A stretch of DNA of 64,000 nt. Origin: Fulvia fulva. Lineage: Eukaryota > Ascomycota > Dothideomycetes > Mycosphaerellales > Mycosphaerellaceae. The notes beneath the pieces were generated by a model that saw only the letters and a list, made by a program, of their open reading frames with translations, was not told the origin of the DNA and did no database searches. The first letter of the stretch is position 1; the number at the start of each line of letters is the position of its first letter. Shown piece by piece: positions 52,102 through 64,000 of this stretch. The stretch lies in the NCBI RefSeq assembly GCF_020509005.1, contig NC_063018.1, positions 1,984,001 to 2,048,000 on the forward strand, read 5' to 3'. The translations under genes and the position numbers were made by a program.

Positions 52102-55100
52102 ATGACTAGCCTCGACACGCTTAGCATCATCCAGTATAACGTCAACTATAGCAAGGATATAGTCTAGAACTATTTCCTACACGAGGCGGACCCGCGCGTC
52201 TACCACGTCCTTACAATCCAGGAGCTATAGATTAACCCGCACCATAAGAGACCAACGACCTGCAAGTCACTAGGCTACACGACATGCCTACGAGGCGACG
52301 GCAGACCCCGTACGTGCTTCTATGTCAGCAAGGACATACTAGAATCCGACTAGGAGGTAGTGTACTACGCAGACGAAGAAGGCGGGGGCGATATTACCTC
52401 CCTCTACGTAGGTAGCACCTGGATACACAACCTATATATGCAACCGCCAGCCTCGAGGTCTAGCCGCGACCTAGGGGTCTGTAGACACCTAGACAGTGCG
52501 CTCAAGAGACAAGGGTGCCACATCGTAGTAGGAGACTTCAATATACACCACCCTTCCTAGGAAAGCCTTATGCAGCCGCACCCTATAGCCGACGAAGTAC
52601 TCGACTTGATAGCGAGCAACGCAATTGCCCTTAATACCCCGAAGGACCTAGGCACCTGGAAGAGAGGGGGACTCTAAGGCACGATCGACCTCTCCTAGAT
52701 CTCAGATAGCCACTACTACACGGTAACCTACTGTAGGATCGAACATGAACTCGAGGCGTCGTCAGACCACATGCCAGTCAGGACCTCTATTACGACACAG
52801 ATACAACGCACACTAGCGAGAACCCCTAAGCCAAACTAGGGAAAGGCCTACTAGGCCAACATCTAGGCGTACCTCGATGACTCTAAGAGGCTAGTCTAGA
52901 TCGCGCAGCAGCAATACAACAGTAAAGACGAGATAGACGAAGCAGTCTAGGGGTTGATAGACGAAATAAGAAAAGCGACCTCACTTCACGTTCCGCTTGC
53001 CTAACTAACGACATAGTCTAAACCATACTGGACGCCGGAGTGCACTACGGTAGTAAGAGAAGCAAGGAGAGCCCGCCGGGTATAGACGAGCAGCTATAGC
53101 GAGGAGGCCTAGAACGTATACAGGGAGGCATGCCAACAGAAGAAAGCTATAATACGGAGGGAGAAAGCAGTCGGCTAGAGGGCTATAGTAGAAGAAATCG
53201 CCGGCAAGCTAGAGAGGATGTAGAAGCTAGCGAAATGGGCCCGATAGGACCCTACACAGGGCCCCTCCTTCTCTATCCTAGCGCTACAATCGCCTAGTAG
53301 CCCGGTTAGCGACCCCGAGGCCAAGGCGCGTCTACTAGCTAGCAAGTTCTTCCCACCCCTAGTCGAGGCTGATCTAAGCGACATAAACAGCTCTACTCCC
53401 CTAGCCCCTAGCATCGCGGTCTAATAGGAGGTGTCCGAGGGAGAAGTTACCGCTGTACTAGGGAAGTTGCCGGCGAAGAAAGCCCCGGGGCCGGATAGGA
53501 TCCCAAACGAGCTACTAAAGAAGTGTAGAGATCAACTAGCCCTAGCAGTTGTAGCGATCTTTAACGCCTGCCTACAGACCGGATACCACCCGATAGCTTT
53601 TAAACAATCGACGACAGTGGTCCTACGCAAGCCGTAGAAGGAAGACTATACGCAGGTGAAGTCGTACCGCCCAATTGCGCTCCTTAACACTCTTAGGAAG
53701 GCGCTTGAGAAGCTGGTTGTAACGAGACTCTCCGAGGCGGTAGAGGAACACTCCCTACTCCCGGACACCCAGATGGGTGCGCGCCTATAGCGATCGACGC
53801 TATCCGCGATAGAACTTATTACCTCTTAGGTAAAGGCTATCTAGTATAAGAATAGGGACAAAGTGGCTTCCTTACTTAGCCTAGACATATCGGGAGCCTT
53901 CGACTACGTGTCACACCCGCGGCTTCTCTACATCCTAAGGTCGAAAGGACTCCCTAAGTGGCTTGTCAACTTCGTACGGTCCTACCTCCAAAACCGTAGT
54001 ACGTCGATCCTGGTCGGCTAGTACAGAAGCCTATTTTAAGCAGTCTACACTAGAATCCCGTAAGGCTTAACGCTAGCACCTATTCTATTCCTCTTCTTTA
54101 TAGCGACGCTGCTCCCAGCCCTAGAATCCCAGAACACCGCTGCGAGCGGCTTCGTAGACGACACAAATATCCTAGCGTAGTCTTCCTCGACTAAGGAGAA
54201 CTGTAGGCTACTAGAAGAGAAGCACAAGATCTACGAGGACTAGGCTAGGAGGCACGGGGCTCGGTTTGCCCTAGAAAAGTACAATCTAATACACTTTACG
54301 CGCCGGCCACGGTTCCACAATATGCAAGCTTCTATCCAGATACAGGGGCACACGACTAACCCGGCAAATCAGCTCAGGATCCTCGGACTATAGGTGGACC
54401 CGGCGCTACGGTAGAGGAAGCACGTATAGGCAATATTACGGAAAGCTGAACAGAATATAGCATCATACTAGAGGCTCACTACGTCCATATAGGGGGCGGA
54501 CTTCCGGTAGTTACGACTTCTATATACGGCTATTGTACGGCCAGTCCTTACCTATAGCAGCCAAGTGTGGTCCTTAGGCGAGAGGGCCTGCCTATCGAAG
54601 GGACTCGTCGCGCCGCTAGCGAAGATCTAAAACCAATGCCTAAGGAAGGTCACCGGGGCATATAAGTCGACACTAACGAGGATGCTTAAGCACGAGACCG
54701 CTATACCGCCGATCGACCTATACATCTAGGGACTACGGACCTCCTACTTAGGCAAGTCGGCACAGTACCTAGTATAGAAGGTCATCGCCAGTGCAGTCGC
54801 AAGGGCCCGCGAATTAGTACTAGCGTATAAGGGCATTCGACCCGGAAACGAGCCGAACTACCGGGCAAGGGACGAATAGCTAGCAACATAATAGGAAGGT
54901 GAGAAATCGTTTGTAGAGCAACTATGGAAAGAGAGGTGGAACAACCAGGTTGTAGGGTATAGTGGACGCCCTTAGCCAGCGGGACAACCTAAGGAATGGT
55001 CAGCTACAAAATCCGCGGTCAAGCACCCCCCGAAGCTCATCTACTACCGCCTTACGAGGGCATAGAGTAGCATAGCAACCCAACTGCGAAGCGAACACAT

Positions 55101-55440
55101 CGGCCTCTAGGGGTACCTATCATAGAGGAAGGTCCTAGGATACACGAATACTAGCTGCCCCTACGGCTATCGCTCCTAGAACGTACGGCACGCACTCCTC
55201 GTCTGTCCGAGGTGGTCGCTAGGAAGGGGGGAGTAGATGGCAAAGGCGAGGAACCGGACGATTGGGGCACTTCTTAACAACGCTAAAGACCTACGGCGCA
55301 TTACGAACTGGATACTAGAGAAGGGCTGGCTAGAACAGTACCGCCTAGTAGGAGCAGTGCAGGAAGAGAGGACACGACGCAGCGCGACGAGACCGGCTAG
55401 GAGCGGGGGCTAACGGGGTAGTGACATAGACTACGTACGT
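52102..55440 (+). pseudogene. LINE C ORF2 (AP endonuclease + reverse transcriptase), with stops
   Basis: Starts about 52102 (MTSLDTLSIIQYNVN). Endonuclease landmarks: YNVNYSKD, IVVGDFNIHHPS (about 52.53-52.56 kb) and SSDHMPVR (about 52.76 kb). Reverse transcriptase: KKAPGPDRIPNELLKKC (about 53.48 kb), SYRPIALLNT, SLLSLDISGAFDYVSH, and SGFVDDTNILA (about 54.15-54.18 kb). The C-terminal region has LRSEHIGL and VRHALLVCPRW. More than twenty TAG codons interrupt it, nearly all at Trp/Gln positions by comparison with LINE B, so it is inactive. The exact C-terminus is uncertain because of decay. Confidence 0.85.
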
Positions 55441-55587
55441 TCAGAGGGAAAGCTAATCTAGACAAGGAGTAGTCGGGGGCGGGAAGGGTTTTCACCTATT
55501 CGGGTTTCCCTTTGTACATAACAATAGATATATACCTATATAGGCCGGATAGGGTCCTAGAACAGGGGAATGACAAATCTATCTATC

Positions 55588-55601
55588 TATTAGTATATCT
55601 C
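55588..55601. repeat. right target-site duplication of LINE C
   Basis: tattagtatatctc, identical to 49621-49634. Confidence 0.95.
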
Positions 55602-55884
55602 TTATATCTTAGCTATAAACTTGTCCGCGGACTCGGCGTCTAGTCGCTATTTATATAGTATTAGTAGTATAGGTAAGTCTAAGTCGAACTTAGAGAACCT
55701 TAGATTACGTCTAGTATTAGTATAGAACGGCGAGACGCCTATTATTACGGATACTATATTGTTTGCTATAAACTTAGCTAATAGAGTCTAATCTAGCTAG
55801 TCGTCCTAGGTATAGTTTATAAAGATACGTAGGTATTACTCTATTACTTTGTTCGTATTCTCCGACTATCTATCTATTTCTAGG

Positions 55885-58800
55885 CCGATCTTAAAAATAG
55901 CGACGACGACGGTAGTAGACGACCGAGAGTAAGGGGGAGACGAGTAGAGGACGCTCTATAAGAAGGCGGAAGAGATAGTAGCGGTAGAAGAAGCGAGGTT
56001 TCCGGAGAGAGTACTAAAAGGAGTAATAAGCGAACTGCTCGGGGGACTAAAGGCGCTTAAACGACAAATAAGTACTACGATCAATATAGTAATCGAGGCA
56101 GTAACACGAAACGTAAGAAACAACCCTTAAAGAGACCCGAGATAGACCTAGGGCCTAACGACCTAGGTAACAATCGCGAGCCAACCTAACCCCCCTTAGA
56201 GTATAGTACTACGAGTCTATATTACGGACTAGAAAGAGAAGGAAGAGATAGGAAAGATAACCGGGAGGGAGATAGTCGAGAAGATCGGAGTAAAGGGAAT
56301 AGTAGGGGTAAGGGTAGACAATAAAGGGGTCAAGCTGTTTATAGCACACGTATAGGACAAGAAGGCCCTCGAAATAAATAAGGAGTAGATACTAAAGATC
56401 GGGAGCATAGCGAAAGTCTCCTATTAATAGTATATAGTAATTACGTATAGGGTCCTACGAACCTTTAATATACAAAGGGATATACTAAACCTCTAGAGGC
56501 AAAACTAGGTAATAGTACTAGGACTATAGATCACAAAGACAGCGTAGGTTAAGAAGAAGATAGAGGAGGGTAAGAGGGCCTCCTCGCTAATCTTATAGGT
56601 TGTAACACTAGAGCAAGCGAACAAGATCTTAGACTAAGGGTTATACTAGGACTTTAAGAGGCTAGATATAGAAATCTATTAGAGTAACTATAGAATCCTT
56701 TAATGTTTTAACTATTAACAGTACGGACATATTGCCCTAAAGTATAGCAAAGCTATACTAGTCTACTCCTACTATACTAGTAATTACGCGACCTAAGAGT
56801 ACTAAAAACGGAAGGAGGACATAAGATGCGTAGTATATAGGAGAAAACACTCGGTATAGTCAAACTAATGCCTAGTTAGACTATTAGCCTAGTGGAGAGC
56901 GCGGGAAGTAAGAGTAATAACACTAACTAGGTTCCTAGTAGGTAAATAGAAACAACTAGAAAGAACTACCTACCCGAATAAGAGACCCCGGCTATAAGAG
57001 GAGCTATAAATAGTACTAGTAATAGGAAGACTAACGTTCTTATATAAGGTAGCGTAGAGTAATAGACAAATGAGAATCAACTAAATGATAGGGAGCTAAC
57101 TCTAAAGGGAAGAATAGGAGGAGGGACGGGAAAACTAATAGTAAGACTAATAGTAAGACTAAACGGACCTAGACATAAACATGTCCTAATGCCTTATACT
57201 AATAGACTATTAATCATTCAGTATAATGTGAACAGAAGTAAAGACAAGGTCTAAAGGAGCTTTCTATAAGCCTTAGACCCGGAGGAACACTACATTATAG
57301 TAATATAGGAACTATAGATCAACCTATACTCTAGGATTCTGTTAACTATACGAGACCCGAGATACTACGTAGTAATAAATAGAACCGAGGGAGTCCTACG
57401 AACATATATCTATATTAGTAAGAAGGTACTAGTAGAGGACTAGTAGGCCTAGCCGATAACCGATAGGGATATCACTATAGTATAGCTTAAAACAACTTAA
57501 GGCTAGGTCCTAATCTATAGCGTATACAACCTACCTCTAGAGTCTAGAAGCAGCACATAACTATATACGCTAGGAAGGCTCCCGGAAGTAATAGACTAAC
57601 AAAACCACAATATCGTAATAGGAGATTTCAACCTCTACTACCTAAAGTAGGGATCGGACTTTACCCTAGTACACTACTTCTTAGTAGGGAGGCTTATTAG
57701 TTAGATAGAAACAGCCTAAATAGACTTGATCACGCTAAAGGGAACAGAAACTTAGGCTAGAAACAACAGTTCTAGTACGCTAGACCTATACTTTATGTCC
57801 TACGCCTTAACACGACGGGTAGAAAGCTATATAGTTAATGACTAACTAGAGTCCTTATTAGACCACTATCTAATCCAAACCGACATCCAACTTATAGTTA
57901 AGGAAGAGAGGGAACCTAAGAGGAGGCTCTACTAGAAGTAGGCCGAGTAGATACTAGTATAGTAGCGGCTAGAAGGCGAACTAGAATAGGTAAACATTAA
58001 CGATATATATATAACGGAGGGGATCGACTAAGCAGTAGAGTAGCTAATAGAAGCTATATAAAGGGTAGCCTAGGTCTATATACCTAAGAAGAGATAGTCG
58101 CTATACTAGAAGCTATACTAGATACTAGAGTATATAGCCAAAGTCAAGGAGGTAAGGAGAGCAAGAAGGAGATAGGAGTAACGACGTACCTAAGCAAACT
58201 AGGAAGCCTATAACAACGCGTATAAAGCAAAGAAGGCGTAGATTAGAAGAGACAAGACGTAGGAGTAGAGGTTAACTATAGGGATAATTATAGAACACCC
58301 GGAACAAATCTAGAGACTAGTAGAATAGGCTAGGAAACTAGACGAGGAACGAAACTCCCCGCCCTAGTTTCCCTTAATATAGGACTAAGACGGGGAAACT
58401 TAAACCATTCCGATAGGGAAAGCGAAAGTATTTATAGACTACTTCTTCGGGACTTAGGTAGAGGTAGACCTAAGTAATATCCTAGGAACATACATTCCTC
58501 CGCTAAGAGAGGCTAACTAGTAAGTGTCTACTATAGAGATCGGAAATATTATTAAGAAACTGAAGGGCAACAAAGCCCTAGGCCTAGACAAGATCCCTAA
58601 CTATTACCTAAAAGCTAGTAGTAGCCTTATTACTCTAGTACTTACGCCAATCTTTACCTAGTATATAAAGTAGGGGTATTACCTAAAGGCCTTTAGGCAA
58701 TTACTAACTTACGTCCTAAGGAAACCCTAAAAGGAAGACTATACTAAGTTGAAGTCATATAGACTAATTACGTTACTAAATATACTAGGGAAGCTCCTAG

Positions 58801-60793
58801 AGAAGGTCGTAGCTATAAGGCTCACCGGAATAGTAGAAGAACACAAACTCCTCCCGGTAACGTAAATAGAGGGGAGATAAAAGAGATCTACCCTTATAGT
58901 AGTCGAACTGATTATAGAGCAAATCAGATATATCTAGTACTATAGTAATAACAAGGTAGCCTTACTACGTTTACTAGACATATTAGGGGCTTTCGACAAC
59001 GTGTCCTACGTAAGGCTCCTATATATCCTTAGAATAAAAAGTATCCTAGCCTAGATAGTACACTTTATATAGTTATTCCTTAAGGACAGAATAACCTAGA
59101 TCCTCCTAGGGTCCTTTAAAGCCCCGTAGACCCTAATTACGAACACGGGTATCCTATAGGGCTCTACACTCTCCCTAATTCTATTCCTCCTCTTTATAGC
59201 CGACCTAACCCTACTTCTAGAAATAGTAAACACCTTAGTATCGGGGTTCGTAGATAACATAAATATCCTAGCGTAGTCGGGGTCTATAGAGGAAAACTAC
59301 GTACTCCTAGAGAGAGACATAGACAATACGAAAAGTAGGCAAGAGAGTATAGGGCAAAATTCGTACCGGATAAGTACTAACTTATCCATTTTAGTAAGGT
59401 AAAGACAAAACACAACTTAGTAGTACTAGTAAAAATCTAGGGGTTCGAGACCTATCCTATAAGGGAACTTAGAGTCCTTAGGATATAGCTAGACCCAAAA
59501 CTTAGCTAGGGACTATAAGTAAAGAAGGCGTAAGCGAGAGCGGACACTAATAGATAATTAATCGAGAGACTCACTACGTTAACCTAGGGGGCGACCTTTA
59601 TAAAGGCCTAGACTATATATAAGGCCATTGTTAAGCCCGTAATACTATATAGAGTAGCAATTTAGGTAGCGGAAAAACACATCCCGAAGAGAATTGAGGA
59701 CCCCCTTAACAGAGCGTAGGTAGCCTACCTAAAGAGAGTACTAGGGGTGTATAAGTCAACCCCTTATAGGACAATAGAAATGGAATTAGGTACAGCCCCT
59801 ATTAGGGAGTACCTCTAGGGTATAAGGTGTCAATCCGTAGAGAAGACATTAGTATACCTAGCCTAGGGAACTATCTAAGTAGCTACTTAAAGGATAAGAA
59901 CCTAGTAGGAGAGGAGGAGAAGACCTAACCGGCTATATATAATCCTATAGAAGGAAGTAGACCTAAAAACATTATAGGAAATCCTAGTAGCCCTTAAACA
60001 GAGAGAAGCTCTAAGGGAGCAAGCTAATATAGGGGACAAAGGGAAAAAGAAGTAAAGCTAAGTAGAAAGGATCGTAGGTCACCTATAGGAAACGCGTTAG
60101 AACTAAAAACCGGTAAGGCTAGGAGCCCTACTAGCGGCTAGGACCTTCGGGAGGTATAACTACCTTATCTACAAAGACCTAAAGAGGGCGGAAGTAAGTA
60201 TAGCTATCTAGATTCGCTCTAAGTACATTAGGCTAAGAGTATACTTATACTAAAGAAGAGTCCTAGGATACGATTCTAAACGTTGCCCCTATAGCTACCT
60301 ATCCTAAAACCCGGAGTATATAGTACTGAACTGTACTAAGTAGGTAAAAGGGAGAAGCTAGTAGAGGGCGAAGGTAGGAGACAGGTAATACTAGGCTATT
60401 ATCTAGAATAGACAAGATATAAGGAGAGTAACAAGATAGATCCTTAACGAGGACTACCTAGAGCAATTCTCCCTAGCAGTAGAAACGGAAAGGTAGATAG
60501 AGAGGAGGAAGAGAGAGAGAAGAGCCGGGGAAACAGAAGGGAGAAAGGGAATCGAGAGGAGGACATTACTAGGGTTACGGGCAAGGTAGTTATAGGGTAA
60601 CAACTATAATACTAGCGTACCCTAAAGGAAGGAGAACGAAAGGACAAGATAGGAAAGAACGAGGAGGCCAAAGACGAGGAGGTTTTTATCCGTTAATCGG
60701 GTTTCCTACCTATACAAATAGACCTAAATAGCGAGAGACCTATATAGGCTATAGGGCACTAAAACAGGCGAATAAATAATCTATCTATCTATC
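55885..60793 (+). mobile_element. LINE I: third Tad1-type family, full-length-like, inserted in gypsy integrase
   Basis: About 4.9 kb with a long (TATC)n tail ending near 60807. The target sequence tatctatctatttctagg occurs at 55867-55884 and again ending at 60811, so the duplication is at least tatttctagg and merges with the tail. An ORF1-like region (56.0-57.1 kb) and an ORF2 are recognisable: endonuclease LIIQYNVNRSKDKV (about 57.2 kb) and GDFNLYY (about 57.63 kb), RT LLDILGAFDNVSY (about 58.98 kb) and SGFVDNINILA (about 59.24 kb) where the catalytic DD is DN. Very stop-rich. It splits the gypsy TDGQ motif. Confidence 0.87.
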
Positions 60794-60811
60794 TATCTAT
60801 CTATTTCTAGG

Positions 60812-63800
60812 TAGAACGACGAAGATAGCTTTCGATTAATACTAAGTAGTATATATATCCTACGCTAGAATACGGAAACTAATACGCTCGGTAATCTTAA
60901 AAGGACCTAGGTTCTTCTAGCTTAGCTTCTTAGAGGGGCGGTCCGTCTTAATGTTCTTAGAGTTAAGGTAGACTATATCGCCTACTTAGTAGTCGGGAGC
61001 TAGCTAGCGACGACGATTAGCTTGATCCTCGTAGATTGCTTATACGTATACTATCTCGTCGTAGACTTCTTTATAGATCTATAAGAGTATAGTAGCGAAC
61101 TCGTCTACTACTTACTCGTTTACGTCTTCGGTAGGCGGGAGAGGCTCTTCTAGTTCTATACCTATACGAGGGTAGTAACCTCTCGTAGTATAGAAGGGAG
61201 AGTAGCTAGTAGTCTCCGAGTCCTAGTTACGAGTAGTAAACTCTCCCGTAGGGATATACTAAGGCCAATCCTTTTAGTAGTAGTCGACGAAGTAACGAAG
61301 GACCTACTCGAGGATAGCGTTCGTAATTTCGGTCTAGCCGTCGGTCTATAGCTAAAAACTAGTCGAGAGGTTATACTTAATACCTAGGATAGTATATAGA
61401 CGCTTCTAGAAGTACGAGATAAACTAGGAGCCTCTATTAGAGGTGATACTATCCGGGAGGCCTTAAAAGCGCTAGACGAATTCGTAGAACAAGCGAGTAG
61501 TCTCCTTTACGGTTATACTCTAGTACGGGATTATATACCGGTCCTTAGAGTAACGGTCTACGATCACTAGAAGGGCCTTTGCCTTCACGCCGCTAAAGGT
61601 CTTACCGTAAGGAAGATCGGTAATAAAGTCTATAGTAATGTACTTCTACGGACGATTAGGAGCCGGGAGAGGGTATAAGAGACCGTAGGGGCGGTAGCGG
61701 TTAGCTTTAGCTCTTCGGTAAGTAGCGTAGTTTAGTACGTAGCGGCGGACGTCCTTCTAGGAATACGGCTACTAGTAATACCTAGCGAGGAGCTTATAGG
61801 TCTTAGCTACGCCTAGATGACCCCTAGAGGCGGAGTCGTAGACGATTTGAAGAATCTTAGCTCGGATATTAGAGCCTTCGGGCTACGGTACGTAAAGCTT
61901 CTTACGGAAGTAGACGACACCTTCCTAGAGCTCGTACTCGGATAGCGAGAAGCCCGGGAATGTCCTCGCGCTAGATTTAAGGGCCTAAACTAACTCTTAG
62001 GCGCCTAGGTCGGCATTGTACGCTATTCGTACTCGTACTATAATACCTTTAGGTTGCTCCTTATTATCAAACCCCTTAAAGTCTAATTCGGGTGAGCCGT
62101 CGGTCGTTACTAAGCCCTCTTTATCGTCGTTTAAGTCCTTAGTGTCCGAGGCGTATTCTTTAGGCTCGGATTTATTGTTACTCTCGTTAAGGTAGGTAGG
62201 AGCGAGTACGAGAGTAGTAAAGGAAGCGGCGAGTATAGGCTAGCCGTTCGATAGGTACTCTCGAAGCTCGGAAGAGAGGTTATACTCTTTAATAACTTGT
62301 TGCTCTACGATTTGCTAGCCCCCTCTTCGATCAACTAGAGAGTTACTAGGGCGGCGGGTAAGGGCGTCGGCTATCGAGTTGGCCTTACCGGGCGTATACG
62401 AGATTATAAAGTTGAACCGGGAGAGGAACTCGCTCTAGCGGGCCTAGCGACAATTAAGTAGCTTACTCTTTATAAAGTAGACGAGGTTCTTATAGTCGGA
62501 GCTTACTTAGACGGGTATAGTAGAGCCTTTAAGCTCGGGGCGCTACTCTTTAAAAGCTTTAATAATAGCGAGAAGCTCCTTATCGTAGATCTCGTAGTTA
62601 TACTCCGTAGCGGTCATCTTCTTAGAGAGGAAGGCGATAGGTAACTAGGGAGATCTAGGCGAGCGGCGTTATAGTAGGACACCGCCTACTACGCCGTCGG
62701 ATACGTTAGTCTCTATACGGATCTCTAGTTCGAAATCGAAGTGCTATAGAAGCGGGTTCTTAATAAACTTCGCTTTAAGCAAGTTAAAAGCCTCCTAGCA
62801 TTCGTCGGTCTAGGCAAACTTCTTACCCTTACGCGTAAGCTTCGTTAAAGGGCGTACTACGCCCGAGAATACGTAGATAAAGCGGCGGTAGAAGTTAGTA
62901 AAGCCTAGGAAACCCTAGACCTCTTTAACGTTCGTAGGAGTATCCTATTCGACGATAGCGTCGATCTTCTCTTAGTCTATCTTAATACCGTCTACGGTAA
63001 TAATTAAACTAAGGAACTTGACTTCGGTCTTCTTAAACTCGTACTTATCGATATCGAGCTATAAGCCGGCGTCTACGAGCTTCTAAAGGACCTTATAGAC
63101 GTACTCGCGGTGCTCCTCCTTAGTCTCGCTATAGACTAGGATGTCGTCGATGTAGGTAGTATAGAACTGATCGAGGAACTCCTAAAGGATGTCGTTAATA
63201 AAGTTCTAGAAGGTACTAGGCCCGTTACAAACGCCGAAGGGTATAACGAGCGACTCGAATAGCCCGTAGCGAGTACGGAAGGCTATAAGATACTCGTGTC
63301 CTTCTACTATTCGTAACTTGTTAAACGTAGCGATAATATCGAGCTTAGTGAAGTACTTGGCCTTAGAGAGGCGCTCGAGCGTCTACTAAATCAACGGTAT
63401 TAGGTAGCGGTTCTTCTTTATAATAGCGTTTAAGCCTCGGTAGTCTACGTAGAAGCGTAGGCTACCGCCGGGCTTCTTAACGAATATAACGGGACTACTA
63501 GCGCTAGAACGGCTCGCTCGAATAAACCCCTTCTTTAGGTTCTCTTCGAGGTATCTCTTAAGGACGATAAGCTCTTCTCGGGACATAGAATATAGCGGTC
63601 CGAACGGTGTCTCTATACCTTCTTCTAGCTTAATCTTATAGTCGTAAGGGCGATAAGGAGGCAGCTCGTCTACGGCTTTAGTATTGAATACGTAGAGGAT
63701 ATAGTATGCCTAAGGAGGGACCTTCGTAGTAGGGTCGGTAGGTATACGCTTCTTATCGAGCTTCTCGAGGGCGATGTCGATATCGCGGAGAGAGGCGGTA

Positions 63801-64000
63801 AAGACTTAAGCTTTAGGCTACTTAGTAGTAGTAGTTAAGGTAGCGGCGTTTACCTAGAAGATCTTAGTATACTTAGGACCGCGCTAAGGCGGCGGAGAAG
63901 GCGGAGGTACCGGAGGAACTTCTAGAGGGAAGCTAATAGTAAGGGAAGTCTAGTCGATAATAGGTCGGTATCGTCTAAACTAGGGGAGGCCGAGGATAAA
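60812..64000 (-). pseudogene. gypsy pol remnant (integrase, RNase H, RT; incomplete at window edge)
   Basis: Only short frames stay open, the longest named one at 63386-63586 covering the RT start ([20 protein letters not shown]). Going left: the YIDD box is still intact near 63.15 kb, then RNase H, a linker, and the integrase zinc-binding region near 61.8 kb. CpA is depleted and TAG frequent, as in the other repeats. Gag and the 5' LTR would lie beyond 64000. Confidence 0.85.

Larger units (their letters stand above)
49635..55587 (+). mobile_element. LINE C: chimeric near-full-length retrotransposon (1,080-bp module + LINE D-family body) in gypsy
   Basis: 5.95 kb with exact 14-bp target duplications and a (TATC)n tail. 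The module (49635-50714) replaces the ~90-bp native 5' UTR seen in LINE D; from CCTAGGACTAAGGG onward it matches D through to the 3' end. It carries both ORF1 and ORF2, moderately RIP-mutated. Of the three chimeras it is the only one in which the LINE body is nearly complete. Confidence 0.93.
48469..64000 (-). mobile_element. Ty3/gypsy chromovirus, interrupted by LINEs C and I; extends past window
   Basis: Leftward transcription. Pieces: 48469-49634, 55602-55884 and 60812-64000. From right to left: protease/gag border near 63.8 kb; reverse transcriptase with [20 protein letters not shown] and [13 protein letters not shown] (63.39-63.59 kb) and YIDDIL (about 63.15 kb); RNase H with IRIETNVSDGVVGGVL (about 62.70 kb); integrase with RYY...KDVRRYVLNY (about 61.75 kb) and a TDGQTER-type motif split by LINE I; and a chromodomain-like EYLVKYIRYNKLSYKATD near 49.1-49.3 kb. 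The 3' LTR is probably in 48469-48760, but its partner is outside the window. The left end abuts the copia LTR. Heavily stop-ridden. Confidence 0.85.

Noticed and set aside
1..64000. tRNA or rRNA genes.
   Set aside because: No T-arm-like motif in a plausible cloverleaf and no rRNA sequence was recognised by eye; a tRNA search program would be decisive.
1..64000. Species-level assignment.
   Set aside because: Gene content suggests a Dothideomycete, but nothing in the window identifies the species without a database search.

Overview
This is a filamentous ascomycete chromosome segment. Short GT-AG introns (about 53-110 bp) with CTAAC/CTGAC-type branch sites, fungal cell-wall and transport genes, and CpA-to-TpA mutated (RIP-like) repeats all point that way. 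A Dothideomycete such as a Mycosphaerellaceae member would fit, but that is inference from gene flavour only.

Layout. Positions 1-3.9 kb and 8.4-26.2 kb are gene-bearing: a broken GH31 glucosidase, a small coiled-coil hypothetical, a secreted GPI-type ML-like protein, a PSMD5/HSM3-like proteasome chaperone, a Zrg17-like zinc transporter subunit, a large AAA ATPase, a broken charged hypothetical, a broken multi-exon fungal gene, a broken LAT-type amino-acid permease, an intact six-exon GH76 mannosidase (DFG5/DCW1-like), and a small Cys-rich secreted ORF that appears shifted. Four, probably five, of these eleven genes carry nonsense codons and/or frameshifts. A 479-bp MITE with 42-bp inverted repeats and a 9-bp duplication lies at 3.9-4.4 kb, and a 3.9-kb LINE at 4.4-8.4 kb separates the two gene blocks.

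From 26.5 kb to the end the window is a nested pile of transposons: five more complete or nearly complete Tad1-type LINEs or fragments (E, D, H, B, I) plus the chimeric LINE C, a Ty1/copia element with two 235-bp LTRs, a Ty3/gypsy chromovirus, and two internally deleted Fot1/pogo-type DNA elements. Nesting is readable: D and Fot1-like F lie in E; H interrupts Fot1-like G; B lies in copia between RT and RNase H; C and I lie in gypsy. Most copies are riddled with TAG stops from CpA-to-TpA change; B and C are the least decayed.

Most interesting system. Three LINE copies (A 4449-8374, B 41140-44029, C 49635-55587) carry the same non-coding 5' module of exactly 1,080 bp. It is fused at a constant module 3' end to three different points in two different LINE families, and all three insertions have clean 13-15 bp target duplications. 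The module begins, at the first transposed base, with a sequence that folds as an HDV-like self-cleaving ribozyme (P1 with G1-U37, P1.1, P2, P3, P4 and a GCNRA J4/2). The simplest reading is that LINE reverse transcriptase repeatedly jumps from a LINE RNA onto a ribozyme-processed non-coding RNA, similar in layout to the Magnaporthe MINE (WEIRD-MGL) chimeras.
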